Origin: Candidatus Omnitrophota bacterium
GTDB taxonomy: Bacteria > Omnitrophota > Gorgyraeia > Zapsychrales > JAHFFX01
Reading direction: 5' to 3'
Assembly (NCBI GenBank): GCA_023247705.1
Contig: JAHFFY010000017.1
Span: 1-36,154 of the forward strand
DNA length: 36,154 nt
Under the pieces are notes generated by a model that worked only from the letters and a program-made list of their open reading frames with translations, searched no databases and was not told the DNA's origin. Made by a program: the position numbers and the translations under genes. Of the stretch, positions 8,684-18,229 are shown in pieces (within the stretch, counting starts at the first letter, position 1; each line of letters opens with the position of its first letter).

Positions 8684-9439
8684 TTACGGATTGGGCGATT
8701 TAACCGGCGATATATTGTCTTTATTGCGTTCCATTTCGATCTCCTCAAAAGAATTGTTCTGCCGGACGACAATTTCTTTAAGACGGACTAACTCCAGGAC
8801 AGCAATAAAGGTAACAACAATTTCAAGTTTTGATTTTGCTTGCGAGATGATTTCACTGAGCAGCACCTGATCGCGGTTGACAAAAAGATGCAAAATCCCG
8901 TGGACCTTCTGCTCAACGGTATGTTCTTCATGGGTTAACTCATAAATTGTTTCCTCCGGTGTCCGACGCAGCGATTGCGTGAAGGCGTTGATCAAATCAA
9001 AGAGACTGACCTCAAAAAAGACCTCTTTCGCGTCTTCGGTTAATTCCTTGCGCAAAGCTTCATCAACGACACGGCTGAACAAATCCTGTCGGTGCAATTC
9101 CTTCTCTTTTAAATTTTCGGCGACTTCCTTGAATTGCTTATACTCCAAAAGACGGCGGACCAATTCATCGCGCGGGTCGAGTTCTTCTTCCTGCTGTTCC
9201 TGAGGATCGGGCGGCAGCAACATCTTGGCCTTGATCTGAATGAGCGTTGCCGCCATGACAAGAAAATCACCGATCGCTTCCAGATCGATTAATTTCATCA
9301 ATTCGATATATTCTAAATACTGTTCGGTAATTTGAGTGATCGGAATGTCATAAATATCTACGTCATTCTTTTTGATCAGATACAACAAGAGATCCAACGG
9401 ACCTTCGAAGGCATCTAATCTGAATTTATACATCCCCAT
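8684..9439 (-). CDS. scpA: Segregation and condensation protein A (kleisin)
   Basis: Kleisin subunit of the bacterial SMC condensin; it bridges the SMC heads. 251 aa, normal. [35 protein letters not shown] at the N-terminus is the family signature that binds the SMC neck. An acidic linker with [27 protein letters not shown] follows. The C-terminal winged helix (about 195-235) contains [24 protein letters not shown] lies six bases before the ATG. The usual partner scpB is not next to it, nor is smc. The gene lies between trpS and ruvB on the same strand; trpS-scpA adjacency is known from other phyla. Confidence 0.95.
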   Translation of the reverse strand: MGMYKFRLDAFEGPLDLLLYLIKKNDVDIYDIPITQITEQYLEYIELMKLIDLEAIGDFLVMAATLIQIKAKMLLPPDPQEQQEEELDPRDELVRRLLEYKQFKEVAENLKEKELHRQDLFSRVVDEALRKELTEDAKEVFFEVSLFDLINAFTQSLRRTPEETIYELTHEEHTVEQKVHGILHLFVNRDQVLLSEIISQAKSKLEIVVTFIAVLELVRLKEIVVRQNNSFEEIEMERNKDNISPVKSPNP

Positions 9440-9467
9440 GCAATTCCCCTAAATAAATCTATAAAGG

Positions 9468-10445
9468 TTAAAATAGGATACTTTTCACTTCATTCATCGT
9501 TTTTTGGGCGATCCGTCTGGCTTTCTGGGCGCCTTCCAGCAGGATGTCATGAATGCGGTTTTTATCGCCTAGCATTTTTTTTCTTTTTTCCTGAATAGGC
9601 AGCAGCGTTTTCAATAATTGTCCGGCTAAAATCTTTTTACATTCCGTGCATCCCTTTTGGGCCATGGTGCACCAGTTATAAACATCCGGACTCTGGTCAG
9701 CAGCAAAGGCCTGGTAATAGCTGTAAACATTGCACTCATCCGGATGTCCCGGATCGGCAACTTTAAGTCTGCGGGGATCGGTAAACATGCTTTGAACTTT
9801 CTTCTGCATATCTGCTTCGCTGTCCGAGAGGTTGATGGTGTTTTGATAACTCTTGCTCATCTTGCGGCCATCGAGTCCAAGTAATCGAGGAGTTTTCGTC
9901 AAAATCGCTTCACAATCCGGGAACAAATCCTTTTTATACAGAAAATTAAACTTCCGCGCGATTTCCCGGGTTAACTCGATATGCGGAAGCTGGTCTTCCC
10001 CGATGGGAATAGCGTTGGCTTTATATAACAGGATATCGGCGGCCTGTAAAACAGGGTAACCTAAAAAAGCATAAGTTTGCAGATCGCGCGTCGTGATTTC
10101 TCTTAATTGTTCTTTATAGGTCGGATTTCGTTCAAGCCAGCCCAGAGGAGTGATACAGGATAAAATCATGCACAGCTCTAAATGTTCCGGAACCATCGAC
10201 TGGACGAAAACGATCGATTTTTCAGGATCGATCCCGCAGGCCAGCCAATCTAACGCCATATCAAAAATATTTTCTGAAATCTGCTTGCTCTGTTCGTACT
10301 CACCCATCAAAGCGTGCCAATCAACAATCGAAAAAATACAATCGTATTGGGTCTGTAAATCAATCCAGTTCTGGATCGCGCCGACCAGATGGCCTAAATG
10401 CAGTTTTCCGGTCGGACGCATACCGCTAAACACGACTTTTCTCAT
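9468..10445 (-). CDS. trpS: Tryptophanyl-tRNA synthetase
   Basis: Class I aminoacyl-tRNA synthetase charging tRNA-Trp. 325 aa, the bacterial norm. The start [24 protein letters not shown] has the HIGH-type motif HLGH. Further on are PVLQAADILLYKANAIPIGEDQLPHIELTREIARKFN, and the KMSKS loop RKMSKSYQNTI. The C-terminal part is lysine-rich, as in other TrpRS. Its ATG overlaps the infB stop as ATGA, so it is translationally coupled to infB. This puts a synthetase inside the nusA-infB operon, an unusual but plausible position. Confidence 0.98.
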   Translation of the reverse strand: MRKVVFSGMRPTGKLHLGHLVGAIQNWIDLQTQYDCIFSIVDWHALMGEYEQSKQISENIFDMALDWLACGIDPEKSIVFVQSMVPEHLELCMILSCITPLGWLERNPTYKEQLREITTRDLQTYAFLGYPVLQAADILLYKANAIPIGEDQLPHIELTREIARKFNFLYKKDLFPDCEAILTKTPRLLGLDGRKMSKSYQNTINLSDSEADMQKKVQSMFTDPRRLKVADPGHPDECNVYSYYQAFAADQSPDVYNWCTMAQKGCTECKKILAGQLLKTLLPIQEKRKKMLGDKNRIHDILLEGAQKARRIAQKTMNEVKSILF

Positions 10446-12835
10446 AATTTTCTGGCTATTTTCTCTAATTCGTACGCCTCCAGGACATCTCCGGTTTGGA
10501 TCGCATCAAATCCCTGCACGGTGATTCCGCATTCCATCCCTTCTCCTACATCCCGAACATCATCTTTAAACCGTTTGAGAGACGAAATAATATTAGAGAA
10601 AACAATCTCGCCATTCCGTAAAACGTCGACATTCGCCTTGCGCGATACTTTTCCTTTTTGAACAAAACAACCGGCGACGATACCCGACTTGCTTAATTTG
10701 AAAACCTGCCGCACCTCGATGCGCGCCATGAATTTCTTGCGGGTCTTCGGTTCGAGTAACCCTTCCAAGGCCTTACGCATATCGTTGACTGCGTCATAAA
10801 TAATACGGTAGGTTTTAACATCCACAGGATGTTTTTCTAAATCTTGCTTGGCCCGTGTATTGATATCGACTTGAAAACCGATAATGATCGCATTGGACGC
10901 ATCGGCTAGTATGACATCCGATGAATTGATTTCCCCAATCCCTTTATGGATAAATTTCAGCTGGACTTCTTCGCTGGGAATCTTGGCCAAAGAATCAATC
11001 AACGCCTCCAGTGAGCCTTGGACATCCGCTTTGACAATGACATTCAATTCCTTGATCTTGCCTTCCTTAATTTGCGAATAGAGATCTTCTAAAGTAATCT
11101 TGGAAGTCGATTGTAAGTTCTGCAGTCTGATTTGATCTTGCCGTTTTCCGGCGATCTCTTCGGCGGTTTTTTCGGTTTCGACAACGTAAAAAATATCGCC
11201 GGCTTCTGGAACAGCGGGAAGGCCTAAGATCTCGGCGGCGATGGATGGCCCTGCTTGTTTGATCGAACGTTCACGGTCATCAAACATTGCTCTGACTTTT
11301 CCATAAATCGCGCCAACCACAACGATATCGCCTTCATTCAATGTTCCGTTCTGAACGATCACACTGGCGAGCGCCCCTTTTCCGTGACTCATATGTCCTT
11401 CAATAACAATGCCGGTCGCCCTCTTATCATAATTGGCCTTTAACTCCAACAACTCCGCTTCGAGTAAAATCATTTCTAATAAATTATCGATACCATCCCC
11501 GGTCATAGCCGAGACACCGACAACAATCGTTTTTCCTCCCCAATCTTCGGGAAGCAAACCAATGTCGGCCAATTCCTTTTTGACACGTTCCGGATCGGCG
11601 CTGGACTTATCAATTTTATTCATCGCGACCACAATCGGAACCTGCGCAGCCCTGGCGTGATCAATGGCCTCTTCCGTTTGGGGCATGATCCCTTCATCAG
11701 CGGCGACAACCAGAACAACGATATCCGTAATATGCGCCCCGCGCGCCCGCATGGCCGTAAAAGCTTCGTGGCCCGGAGTATCAAGGAAAGTGATTTTACC
11801 TCTCGGATGGTTTACGGAATACGCCCCGATATGCTGTGTAATCCCGCCGTGTTCCTGATCCGCGACCTTTGATTTGCGAATTTTATCGAGCAAAGAGGTC
11901 TTGCCATGATCAACATGTCCCATAAACGTGACGACCGGAGCCCGCGGCTTAAGTAAGGAGGCATCTTCATCTTCCGATTTATGCGTTTCGATCAGCTGTT
12001 CTTCCTGGGTTTTAACTTTGGTGATATTGAATCCGAAACTTGCTGCGATCGCCCGGACAACCTCATCATTCAAACTCTGATTGATATTCGCAAAAATCCC
12101 CATTTGCATTAATTTCTTTAAGATCAAACTCGGTTTTTCCTGCAACCGAACCGCAAAATCCTTGACCGAAATCGGCAGATCAAGTTCCAGACTTTTCAAA
12201 TGGGAAGTCGATTCGGATTGTGCACCTGCCATCGTTTCGGATGATTTCTTTTGTTCAATCTCTCCCGCAGTCAGTTCTTGGAAAAATTTTCCAGAAACTA
12301 CAACTTTTACCTTCAAATTGACTTTGTCAGCTTCTGATACGGAAGCTGGTTTGGAATGATCTAAAGCATCTTTGGTTGGCAGCTCTTTCGCTGTTGGAGA
12401 TGTAGAAAGTTTCTTTTTCCTTTTCTGCAGTGGTTTAACGCTGACAAATGGTTCTTCAATTTTGATCTTCGGTTTTTCTTTTTCCTTTTCTTTCTCGTTT
12501 TCCTTGTCCTTAGATTTGATTTCCGGTTTGACCGGGGACGCTTTTTTCTCTTTAACAACTTTTTCTTTTTCGCGAGGAGGCTCTGTTTTAACTTTTGCTT
12601 TCGTATCTTTCGTGGCTTTCGCTATTTCTTTCTCATCTGCTTTAGGGACCGATACGGGTTCAGGTTCGCGATGCACCGCTTTGGTATCTTTGCCTAATGC
12701 GCTACGCAAAACAGAGACAACCGCATCATTAAGCTCCTGCTCGCTATCACGCGCCTTAAGTTTGAACGATTTCAACTTCGTCAAAATAGTGTCCGAAGTG
12801 GTATTTAATTGTTTCGCTAATTCCGCTACTTTCAT
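10442..12835 (-). CDS. infB: Translation initiation factor IF-2
   Basis: GTPase that brings fMet-tRNA to the 30S subunit and promotes subunit joining. 797 aa. An IF2 N-terminal helical module spans about 1-50 ([18 protein letters not shown]). Residues 60-170 are a low-complexity Lys/Glu/Pro linker with [12 protein letters not shown] second IF2_N-like module covers about 218-270. The G domain starts near 300, with G1 GHVDHGKT (306-313), G3 DTPGH (352-356) and G4 NKID (406-409). Domains II, III and the fMet-binding C-terminal domain follow ([13 protein letters not shown]). It follows nusA by five bases, the common rimP-nusA-infB order. The usual rbfA-truB-rpsO genes do not follow; trpS does. 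Confidence 0.98.
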   Translation of the reverse strand: MKVAELAKQLNTTSDTILTKLKSFKLKARDSEQELNDAVVSVLRSALGKDTKAVHREPEPVSVPKADEKEIAKATKDTKAKVKTEPPREKEKVVKEKKASPVKPEIKSKDKENEKEKEKEKPKIKIEEPFVSVKPLQKRKKKLSTSPTAKELPTKDALDHSKPASVSEADKVNLKVKVVVSGKFFQELTAGEIEQKKSSETMAGAQSESTSHLKSLELDLPISVKDFAVRLQEKPSLILKKLMQMGIFANINQSLNDEVVRAIAASFGFNITKVKTQEEQLIETHKSEDEDASLLKPRAPVVTFMGHVDHGKTSLLDKIRKSKVADQEHGGITQHIGAYSVNHPRGKITFLDTPGHEAFTAMRARGAHITDIVVLVVAADEGIMPQTEEAIDHARAAQVPIVVAMNKIDKSSADPERVKKELADIGLLPEDWGGKTIVVGVSAMTGDGIDNLLEMILLEAELLELKANYDKRATGIVIEGHMSHGKGALASVIVQNGTLNEGDIVVVGAIYGKVRAMFDDRERSIKQAGPSIAAEILGLPAVPEAGDIFYVVETEKTAEEIAGKRQDQIRLQNLQSTSKITLEDLYSQIKEGKIKELNVIVKADVQGSLEALIDSLAKIPSEEVQLKFIHKGIGEINSSDVILADASNAIIIGFQVDINTRAKQDLEKHPVDVKTYRIIYDAVNDMRKALEGLLEPKTRKKFMARIEVRQVFKLSKSGIVAGCFVQKGKVSRKANVDVLRNGEIVFSNIISSLKRFKDDVRDVGEGMECGITVQGFDAIQTGDVLEAYELEKIARKL

Positions 12836-12840
12836 ATCAA

Positions 12841-14025
12841 TTACTCTTTCCCAAGAAGTTTCTTGGCTTCCTCTTTGATTTTTTCGGCTTTCACGACGCC
12901 TAATCCTTTAATCTGCGTTAGATCTTCATTGGAGGCATTGATAATCTTTTCTAACGAATCATAACCATTTTCAATCAATGCTACCTTCAATTTCTCTCCG
13001 ACACCAGCCAATTGATCGAGAGAATTCGCTGCCTCGCTCTGACTTTCTTTCTCTTCTTTCTTCTGCTGCTTGGTTTGAGAATCAAGCCACTGGCTGGCGG
13101 AAAAAATATTCAATTCCCAACCGATCAACCGGCTTGCCAGCCTGACATTCTGACCATACTTGCCGATGGCCAGAGATAATTGATCCTCAGCAACAATGAT
13201 GTTGGCTTTTTTATCCAGGTGGTTTAACTGAATTTGCGATATTTCAGCAGGCGAAAGCGCCGCCTGAATATATTCTTTCATGTCCGTCGCATAACGGACA
13301 ATATCAATCTTCTCTCCCTGTAATTCGGAAACAATATTTTTTACCCTGGCCCCTCTCATGCCCACACAGGCGCCGACGCAATCCACTTTTTCGTCTTTGG
13401 AATAAACTGCAATTTTTGTCCGTTCTCCGGCATCGCGGGCGATCGCTTTCACTTCAACGATTCCCTCATAAATTTCCGGGACCTCTAACTCGAAAAGCCG
13501 TTTGACGAAATTCGGGTTGATTCTGGATAAAATGATCTGCGGACCCCTGGCTTCACGTTTGACATCCATGACATAGGCCCGGATACGGTCACCTTGCTTG
13601 AACTCTTCTTTGTTGGATTGCTCACTTTTCGGGATAAAGGCTTCTGTTTTCCCTAAATCAACGATAATATTCCCGCGATCGAACCGATAAACCGCTCCGC
13701 TGATAATCTGGCCAATTCTAGCATGATACTCGGTAAAAACCACATCTTTTTCCGCTTCCCGGATCTTTTGAATAACGACCTGCTTGGCGGTTTGAGCGGC
13801 GATTCGGCCAAATTCACTTGAACGGATTTCCTGTCCTCCCGCGAAGGCCGTCAACTTTCCGGTCTTGCGGTCCAGCGTGACGGTAATGTCTTCTTCTTTA
13901 TCGACAGTCCAAATCTTTTTGGCCGCTGAGGCAACCGCAGATTCGACCGCTTGGATCAGAATTTCTTTATTGATGCCTTTATCTCTTTCGAGCTGTTCCA
14001 AAATTCCCAATAACTCACTATCCAT
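12841..14025 (-). CDS. nusA: Transcription termination/antitermination protein NusA
   Basis: RNA polymerase-associated factor acting in pausing, termination and antitermination. Start taken at ATG 14025 (MDSELLGILEQLERDKGI, the typical NusA N-terminus), with AGGAAGGA just upstream; a TTG two codons earlier is possible. About 394 aa. The NTD runs to about 125, an S1 domain about 130-200 (GQIISGAVYRFDRGNIIVDLGKTEAFIP), then KH domains with VGACVGMRGARVKNIVSELQGEKIDIV and AIGKYGQNVRLASRLIGWEL. The C-terminal helix-hairpin-helix region is LDQLAGVGEKLKVALIENGYDSLEKI. A glutamate/lysine/glutamine-rich hinge (about 318-332) precedes it. Confidence 0.97.
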   Translation of the reverse strand: MDSELLGILEQLERDKGINKEILIQAVESAVASAAKKIWTVDKEEDITVTLDRKTGKLTAFAGGQEIRSSEFGRIAAQTAKQVVIQKIREAEKDVVFTEYHARIGQIISGAVYRFDRGNIIVDLGKTEAFIPKSEQSNKEEFKQGDRIRAYVMDVKREARGPQIILSRINPNFVKRLFELEVPEIYEGIVEVKAIARDAGERTKIAVYSKDEKVDCVGACVGMRGARVKNIVSELQGEKIDIVRYATDMKEYIQAALSPAEISQIQLNHLDKKANIIVAEDQLSLAIGKYGQNVRLASRLIGWELNIFSASQWLDSQTKQQKKEEKESQSEAANSLDQLAGVGEKLKVALIENGYDSLEKIINASNEDLTQIKGLGVVKAEKIKEEAKKLLGKE

Positions 14026-14042
14026 GATCAATCCTTCCTTTT

Positions 14043-14519
14043 CTAAAAATTAATTTCTAATCTCGCTTTATTAATGAATGCCATAGGAATGATTACCTCT
14101 TGAGCGCTCTTTGTTTCAATGAGGACTCGATCATCATTAACACTTTTGATGAGTCCCACATGTTCCATTTTATTTTCAACAGACTGGGCAAGAAAAAACC
14201 GCACATTTCGTCCCATCATCCTGAAAAAATCCTTTACCGTCTTTAACGGCCGGTCCAGTCCCGGAGAAGAAACTTCCAAGACATAACTATTTTCGATTAA
14301 ATTCTGCTGATCAATCAAATCTCCAAGTTTACGGTTGATTTGAGCACAGTCATCGATCGTGATTCCGCCTTTCGGTTTATCGATGAACAGTTCAATTCCC
14401 GTTTTCCCTCCCAAAGCATGAATATTGAGTTCAATCAAGACCAATCCAAATCCTTGAATAAGATCCTCTATCAATGGTGCTATCTTTTGAACCAGCATTT
14501 CATCCATAAGTATTTTCAA
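14043..14519 (-). CDS. rimP: Ribosome maturation factor RimP
   Basis: Needed for late 30S subunit assembly. 158 aa if started at the TTG that overlaps the proS stop as TTGA; an ATG four codons on (14507) is the alternative, and neither has a clear Shine-Dalgarno. The family segments are visible: GFGLVLIELN, then LFIDKPKGGITIDDCAQINRKLGDLID (the N-terminal alpha-beta domain) and YVLEVSSPGLDRPLKTVKDFFRMMGRNVRF (the junction into the SH3-like C-terminal domain). It precedes nusA and infB, the order conserved across bacteria. Confidence 0.95.
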   Translation of the reverse strand: MKILMDEMLVQKIAPLIEDLIQGFGLVLIELNIHALGGKTGIELFIDKPKGGITIDDCAQINRKLGDLIDQQNLIENSYVLEVSSPGLDRPLKTVKDFFRMMGRNVRFFLAQSVENKMEHVGLIKSVNDDRVLIETKSAQEVIIPMAFINKARLEINF

Positions 14520-15775
14520 TTTAACAGGGCGGCGATTTTGTTGACCGCCTCATCAATGTTGACCAGTAACGTTTCGTCCGTGCGTCGATTTTTAATTTCA
14601 ATTTTGTTTTCGCTGACAGTTCGTTTCCCGAGGACCAGCCTGAAAGGGAGGCCGATCAAATCCGCGTCCTTGAAACGGATCCCGGCTGATTCATCGCGAT
14701 CATCAAACAAAACTGAAATCCCTTTTTGCTGTAATTCGACATAAAATTTATTCGATAAATCCATGATCGCCTGGTCACTCGTTTGAACAGGAACAATTTC
14801 AAGATCGAAGGGCGCGACCTCCTTGGGCCAGATAATCCCTTTGGAATCATTGTTCTTTTCCACAACTGCCGCAATAAGCCGGCTGACGCCGATCCCGTAA
14901 CAGCCCATAATGATCGGCTTTTGTTTGCCGGTCGCATCAAGAAAAACCGCGTTCATGGCCTGACTGTATTTCGTTCCTAATTGAAAAATATGGCCGAGTT
15001 CAATCGCAACTTGTTTTTCTAACCGTCCTGATTTACATTTCGGGCACAACAAGTTAGAAGGATCACCAGCGCTTTTAATCCCACCCTGAAAATGGCAGGA
15101 CGAACAAGAATAAATTTCATCTTCACCGATCGGGGCCGGAACCATAAACTCATGCGAGATATCTCCGCCCATCGCCCCCGAATCCGCCTCCAGAACAACC
15201 GTCTTTAATCCACAGCGTTCAAAAATATTCTGGTAAGCGGTATACTGCAGTTGATAATTTTTTTCCAATCCGGCTTTGTCATCATCAAAGCTATACGCAT
15301 CTTTCATAATAAATTCGCACGCGCGAACAACCCCAAAACGGGGACGGATTTCATCCCGAAATTTTGTTTGAATCTGATATAACGTCAACGGCAATTGCCG
15401 ATACGATTGAACATAACTTTGAACCAGATCAGTGATCACTTCCTCATGTGTTGGTCCCAGACACATGGCCCGGCCTTTTTTATCTTCAAAGCGGATCATC
15501 ACCTCGGCCAAGGTTACGTTTCTGCCGGTTTTTTTCCATAATTCGACGGGATGTAACGAAGGCAATAACAATTCATGCGCTCCCGCTTTGTTCATTTCTT
15601 CACGGATGATATTCTCGATATTTCTCAAAACTCGAAAACCTAACGGCAAATAAGAATATACCCCTGAGGTGAGCATATGGACTAGCCCGGCGCGCAACAA
15701 CAGCTGATGGCTGACCGCTTCAACGCCTAACGGGACTTCTTTCAAAGTCGGTATAAAGAATTTACTCCAATACAT
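14516..15775 (-). CDS. proS: Prolyl-tRNA synthetase lacking the INS editing domain
   Basis: Class II synthetase charging tRNA-Pro. Motif 2 region TKFRDEIRPRFGVVRACEFIMKDAYSFD and motif 3 GCYGIGVSRLIAAV are clear, and the C-terminal anticodon-binding domain follows (FDLEIVPVQT...GISVLFDDRDESAGIRFKDADLIGLPFRLVLGKR). At 419 aa it is far shorter than the about 570 aa of E. coli-type ProRS. Between EDEIYSCSSC and IELGHIFQLGTKYS, where the about 180-residue INS editing domain normally sits, there are only about 30 residues. These keep two CxxC pairs (C224/C227 and C244/C247), probably a small metal-binding knuckle. Such INS-less forms exist in some lineages and then rely on free-standing editing factors. 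GAGG lies eight bases before the ATG. Confidence 0.96.
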   Translation of the reverse strand: MYWSKFFIPTLKEVPLGVEAVSHQLLLRAGLVHMLTSGVYSYLPLGFRVLRNIENIIREEMNKAGAHELLLPSLHPVELWKKTGRNVTLAEVMIRFEDKKGRAMCLGPTHEEVITDLVQSYVQSYRQLPLTLYQIQTKFRDEIRPRFGVVRACEFIMKDAYSFDDDKAGLEKNYQLQYTAYQNIFERCGLKTVVLEADSGAMGGDISHEFMVPAPIGEDEIYSCSSCHFQGGIKSAGDPSNLLCPKCKSGRLEKQVAIELGHIFQLGTKYSQAMNAVFLDATGKQKPIIMGCYGIGVSRLIAAVVEKNNDSKGIIWPKEVAPFDLEIVPVQTSDQAIMDLSNKFYVELQQKGISVLFDDRDESAGIRFKDADLIGLPFRLVLGKRTVSENKIEIKNRRTDETLLVNIDEAVNKIAALLN

Positions 15776-15792
15776 TTTCTTGCCTCGGCATA

Positions 15793-17058
15793 TTAATCAA
15801 AAAAACCGGCAGGGAGTTCGGCGTTTCTTTTGATGAGACTGTCGTAAAAAGACGGTTTTTTCTTGCTCATCACCCACGTGCCAATGACATTCCCTTCCGC
15901 TGTAATTTTCTCCTGTTTGAATTCAAAAATATTTTCCATCATCAATTTATCATCCTTTAAATCATATGAAAAATCAGTGATGTGGGTCACGCGACGGCAT
16001 CCGTCTAAAAACAACTCGATATGAACAATCAGATCGATCGCGTGGGCAACTTGATTTTTGATTTCTTCAGTGCTCAGCCGGATCCCCGACAGCAAAAGCA
16101 TAGTCACCATCCGGTTAAAACAATCCTCGGGAGAAGCGGCGTGAATGATCGCCAAAGAACCGGTATGCCCGCTGGAGATGGATTGAATCATATCCAACGC
16201 TTCTTCACCGCGGACCTCACCGATGATGATCCGGTCAGGACGCATGCGCAATGAGTTGATAAAAAGGTCCCGGATGCTGATCACACCTTTTCCTTCAATA
16301 TTGGCTTGTTTTGATTGCAGACTGACAACGTGCTCCTGGAGAAGTCTTAGTTCGGACGTGTCCTCGATAGTGATGATGCGTTCTTCTTTAGGGATGTATC
16401 GGGATAAAACATTCACGATGGTTGTTTTACCGGTTCCGGTCGCGCCGCAAACGACAATATTTAATTTGGCTTTGATCCCCGCGACCAAAAAGGTCGCCAT
16501 TTTTTCATTCAACATCTTTAGTTTTAATAAATCATCGATTGAGTTGATATCCGACGAAAATTTTCTGATTGTTAAAACCGGCCCGATCAACGAGCACGGA
16601 GGAAGAATGACATTGACCCGGGAACCGTCTTTTAAAGAAAAATCAACATAGGGAGACGATTCATCTACGCGGCGGTTTGAACCTGCAGCTGCAAGCATCT
16701 TCTGAATGACATGAATAAGATGTTTCGCATCGTCAAATTTGACGTTGGTCAATTCAATACGGCCTTTGCGCTGGATATAAATTTTATGCGGTCCGTTCAC
16801 CATAATTTCGGAGATCGTTGGATCTTCAACCAGGGGTCTTAAAGGGCCTAAACTAACTAACGCTCCGACAATCTCTCGAACAATAGCCCCGCGCTCAATA
16901 TCACCCAAAGCAATTTTATTTTCGGTACACAAATCATCGAGCGTTTTCGCTACAAAAACCCTCAATTCATCTTCAGACAACTTATCTTTCATCGACAAGA
17001 AATCTGTCTTGGTAATCAAAAACTGCTGGATTTTACTCTTCATGTTCATATCTTCCAT
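15793..17058 (-). CDS. CpaF/TadA-family secretion ATPase (type II/IV secretion, Flp pilus type)
   Basis: Started at ATG 17058 (421 aa); a TTG ten codons upstream in the same frame is less likely. The N-terminal domain shows GPLRPLVEDPTISEIMVNGPHKIYIQRKGRIE (about 71-102), typical of CpaF/VirB11-like ATPases. Walker A is GATGTGKTTIV (205-215). The Asp box ITIEDTSELRL, Walker B region RPDRIIIGEVRGEEALDMIQS and the histidine box SGHTGSLAIIHA follow. These power Flp/Tad pilus assembly or related secretion. No other tad, cpa or pilin gene is in the window, so this is an orphan between rseP and proS. It lacks an FHA domain. Confidence 0.93.
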   Translation of the reverse strand: MEDMNMKSKIQQFLITKTDFLSMKDKLSEDELRVFVAKTLDDLCTENKIALGDIERGAIVREIVGALVSLGPLRPLVEDPTISEIMVNGPHKIYIQRKGRIELTNVKFDDAKHLIHVIQKMLAAAGSNRRVDESSPYVDFSLKDGSRVNVILPPCSLIGPVLTIRKFSSDINSIDDLLKLKMLNEKMATFLVAGIKAKLNIVVCGATGTGKTTIVNVLSRYIPKEERIITIEDTSELRLLQEHVVSLQSKQANIEGKGVISIRDLFINSLRMRPDRIIIGEVRGEEALDMIQSISSGHTGSLAIIHAASPEDCFNRMVTMLLLSGIRLSTEEIKNQVAHAIDLIVHIELFLDGCRRVTHITDFSYDLKDDKLMMENIFEFKQEKITAEGNVIGTWVMSKKKPSFYDSLIKRNAELPAGFFD

Positions 17059-17121
17059 AATCTTTAAGTATTCCCCCTTTCTCGACAAAAGGATATTAAA
17101 TTCAAGATCTCTTCTTAAAAT

Positions 17122-18210
17122 TTAAAAACCAAAATGGTTCCAAAGCATTTTAATTTTATCGATCCAACCGAACCTCTCGAAATCAGCATAAAAAACAAAT
17201 AAAGCCAGACAGATGATCAAACTGAAACCGATTTTGGAAACAACCTCATCTGTTTGGGGCGAAAAATTTTTTCCTCGAATTTTCTCAATCGTCAGAAAAA
17301 ATATATGTCCACCATCCAAAACGGGAAACGGTAATAGATTAAAAATCGCTAAACTGGCGCTGATAATCCCAACGACGTATAAAAGATAAAAAAAGCCCAT
17401 CGCTGCGGCTTTTTTGATAATATCATAAATTCCCAGAGGGCCGGTCATGGTGTCTTTAGGCGACATGGCACCCGTGGCCATACGATAAAGCGCTTTGTAG
17501 GTTGTTGTGGTGATCTCAACGAGATTTGTAAATGCCTTCACAATCGATTCCACAAACCCAAATTTTAATACGACAATCTCATCTTCCGGCTTGATCCCTA
17601 CCATACGGATATTCTCTTTCTGCCCAAATATATTTGTGATCACCTCATGCCGAGGGGTAATGACTTTTGAAATCTTTTGACCATCCCTTAGAATTGTAAA
17701 ATTTAATTGTTCATTCCGGGAGGTCACGATATATTTCTGAATATCTTCCCAGCTTTGAATGTTCACAGAATCAATCCGAATAATCGTATCGCCTTTTTTC
17801 AAATCCGATATTTGTGCAGGATATCCGGAAACAACTTCTCCTACCTTGGACGCCAGGGTTGGATAACCAAAGATGAAAACAACGCAAAAACACAAGTAAG
17901 CCAGAATGTAATTGACAACCGGACCCATGACAACGATCAAGGCGCGATGGCCTGGTGGCTGGGCATAATACTCGTCTTTCTCACCCTTGCAATTGGTCCG
18001 TTCATCTCCAGCCATTTTCACATAACCGCCTAACGGAATTGCGCAAAGCATAAATTCAGTTCCATCATGAACACGCGATAACAATTTCGGGCCGAATCCT
18101 AATGAAAACTTTTCGACTCGAACGCCCAGAGACTTGGCCGTGATAAAATGTCCCCATTCATGAACAACAACCAAGACACTTAAAACAGTTAAAAAGATTA
18201 ATAAACTCAT
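17122..18210 (-). CDS. rseP: RIP (site-2-type) zinc metalloprotease, RseP/RasP family
   Basis: Inner-membrane protease that cuts transmembrane substrates such as anti-sigma factors and signal-peptide remnants. Start chosen at ATG 18210 (MSLLIFLTVLSVLVVVHEWGHF) with GAGG about ten bases upstream; the frame runs 24 codons further into dxr, but that part is polar and unlike the family. 362 aa. The zinc motif HEWGH is in TM1, and the second membrane block has NYILAYLCFCVVFIFG. A single PDZ domain spans about 122-190 (VGEVVSGYPAQISDLKKGDTIIRID). The third zinc ligand region is NLLPFPVLDGGHI. E. coli RseP has two PDZ domains, whereas one is common elsewhere. It lies between dxr and the CpaF-like gene. 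Confidence 0.95.
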   Translation of the reverse strand: MSLLIFLTVLSVLVVVHEWGHFITAKSLGVRVEKFSLGFGPKLLSRVHDGTEFMLCAIPLGGYVKMAGDERTNCKGEKDEYYAQPPGHRALIVVMGPVVNYILAYLCFCVVFIFGYPTLASKVGEVVSGYPAQISDLKKGDTIIRIDSVNIQSWEDIQKYIVTSRNEQLNFTILRDGQKISKVITPRHEVITNIFGQKENIRMVGIKPEDEIVVLKFGFVESIVKAFTNLVEITTTTYKALYRMATGAMSPKDTMTGPLGIYDIIKKAAAMGFFYLLYVVGIISASLAIFNLLPFPVLDGGHIFFLTIEKIRGKNFSPQTDEVVSKIGFSLIICLALFVFYADFERFGWIDKIKMLWNHFGF

Positions 18211-18229
18211 CTCATCAGGTCCTCTTTGA

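Noticed and set aside
8671-8772. Longer N-terminus for RuvB
   Set aside because: The extra 34 codons lie within scpA, are very basic and unlike RuvB; ATG at 8670 gives the family length.
12372-12878. 168-aa plus-strand open frame rich in Phe and Ser opposite infB
   Set aside because: It is the antisense shadow of the Lys/Glu linker of IF-2; the composition follows from the low-complexity codons and there is no start signal.
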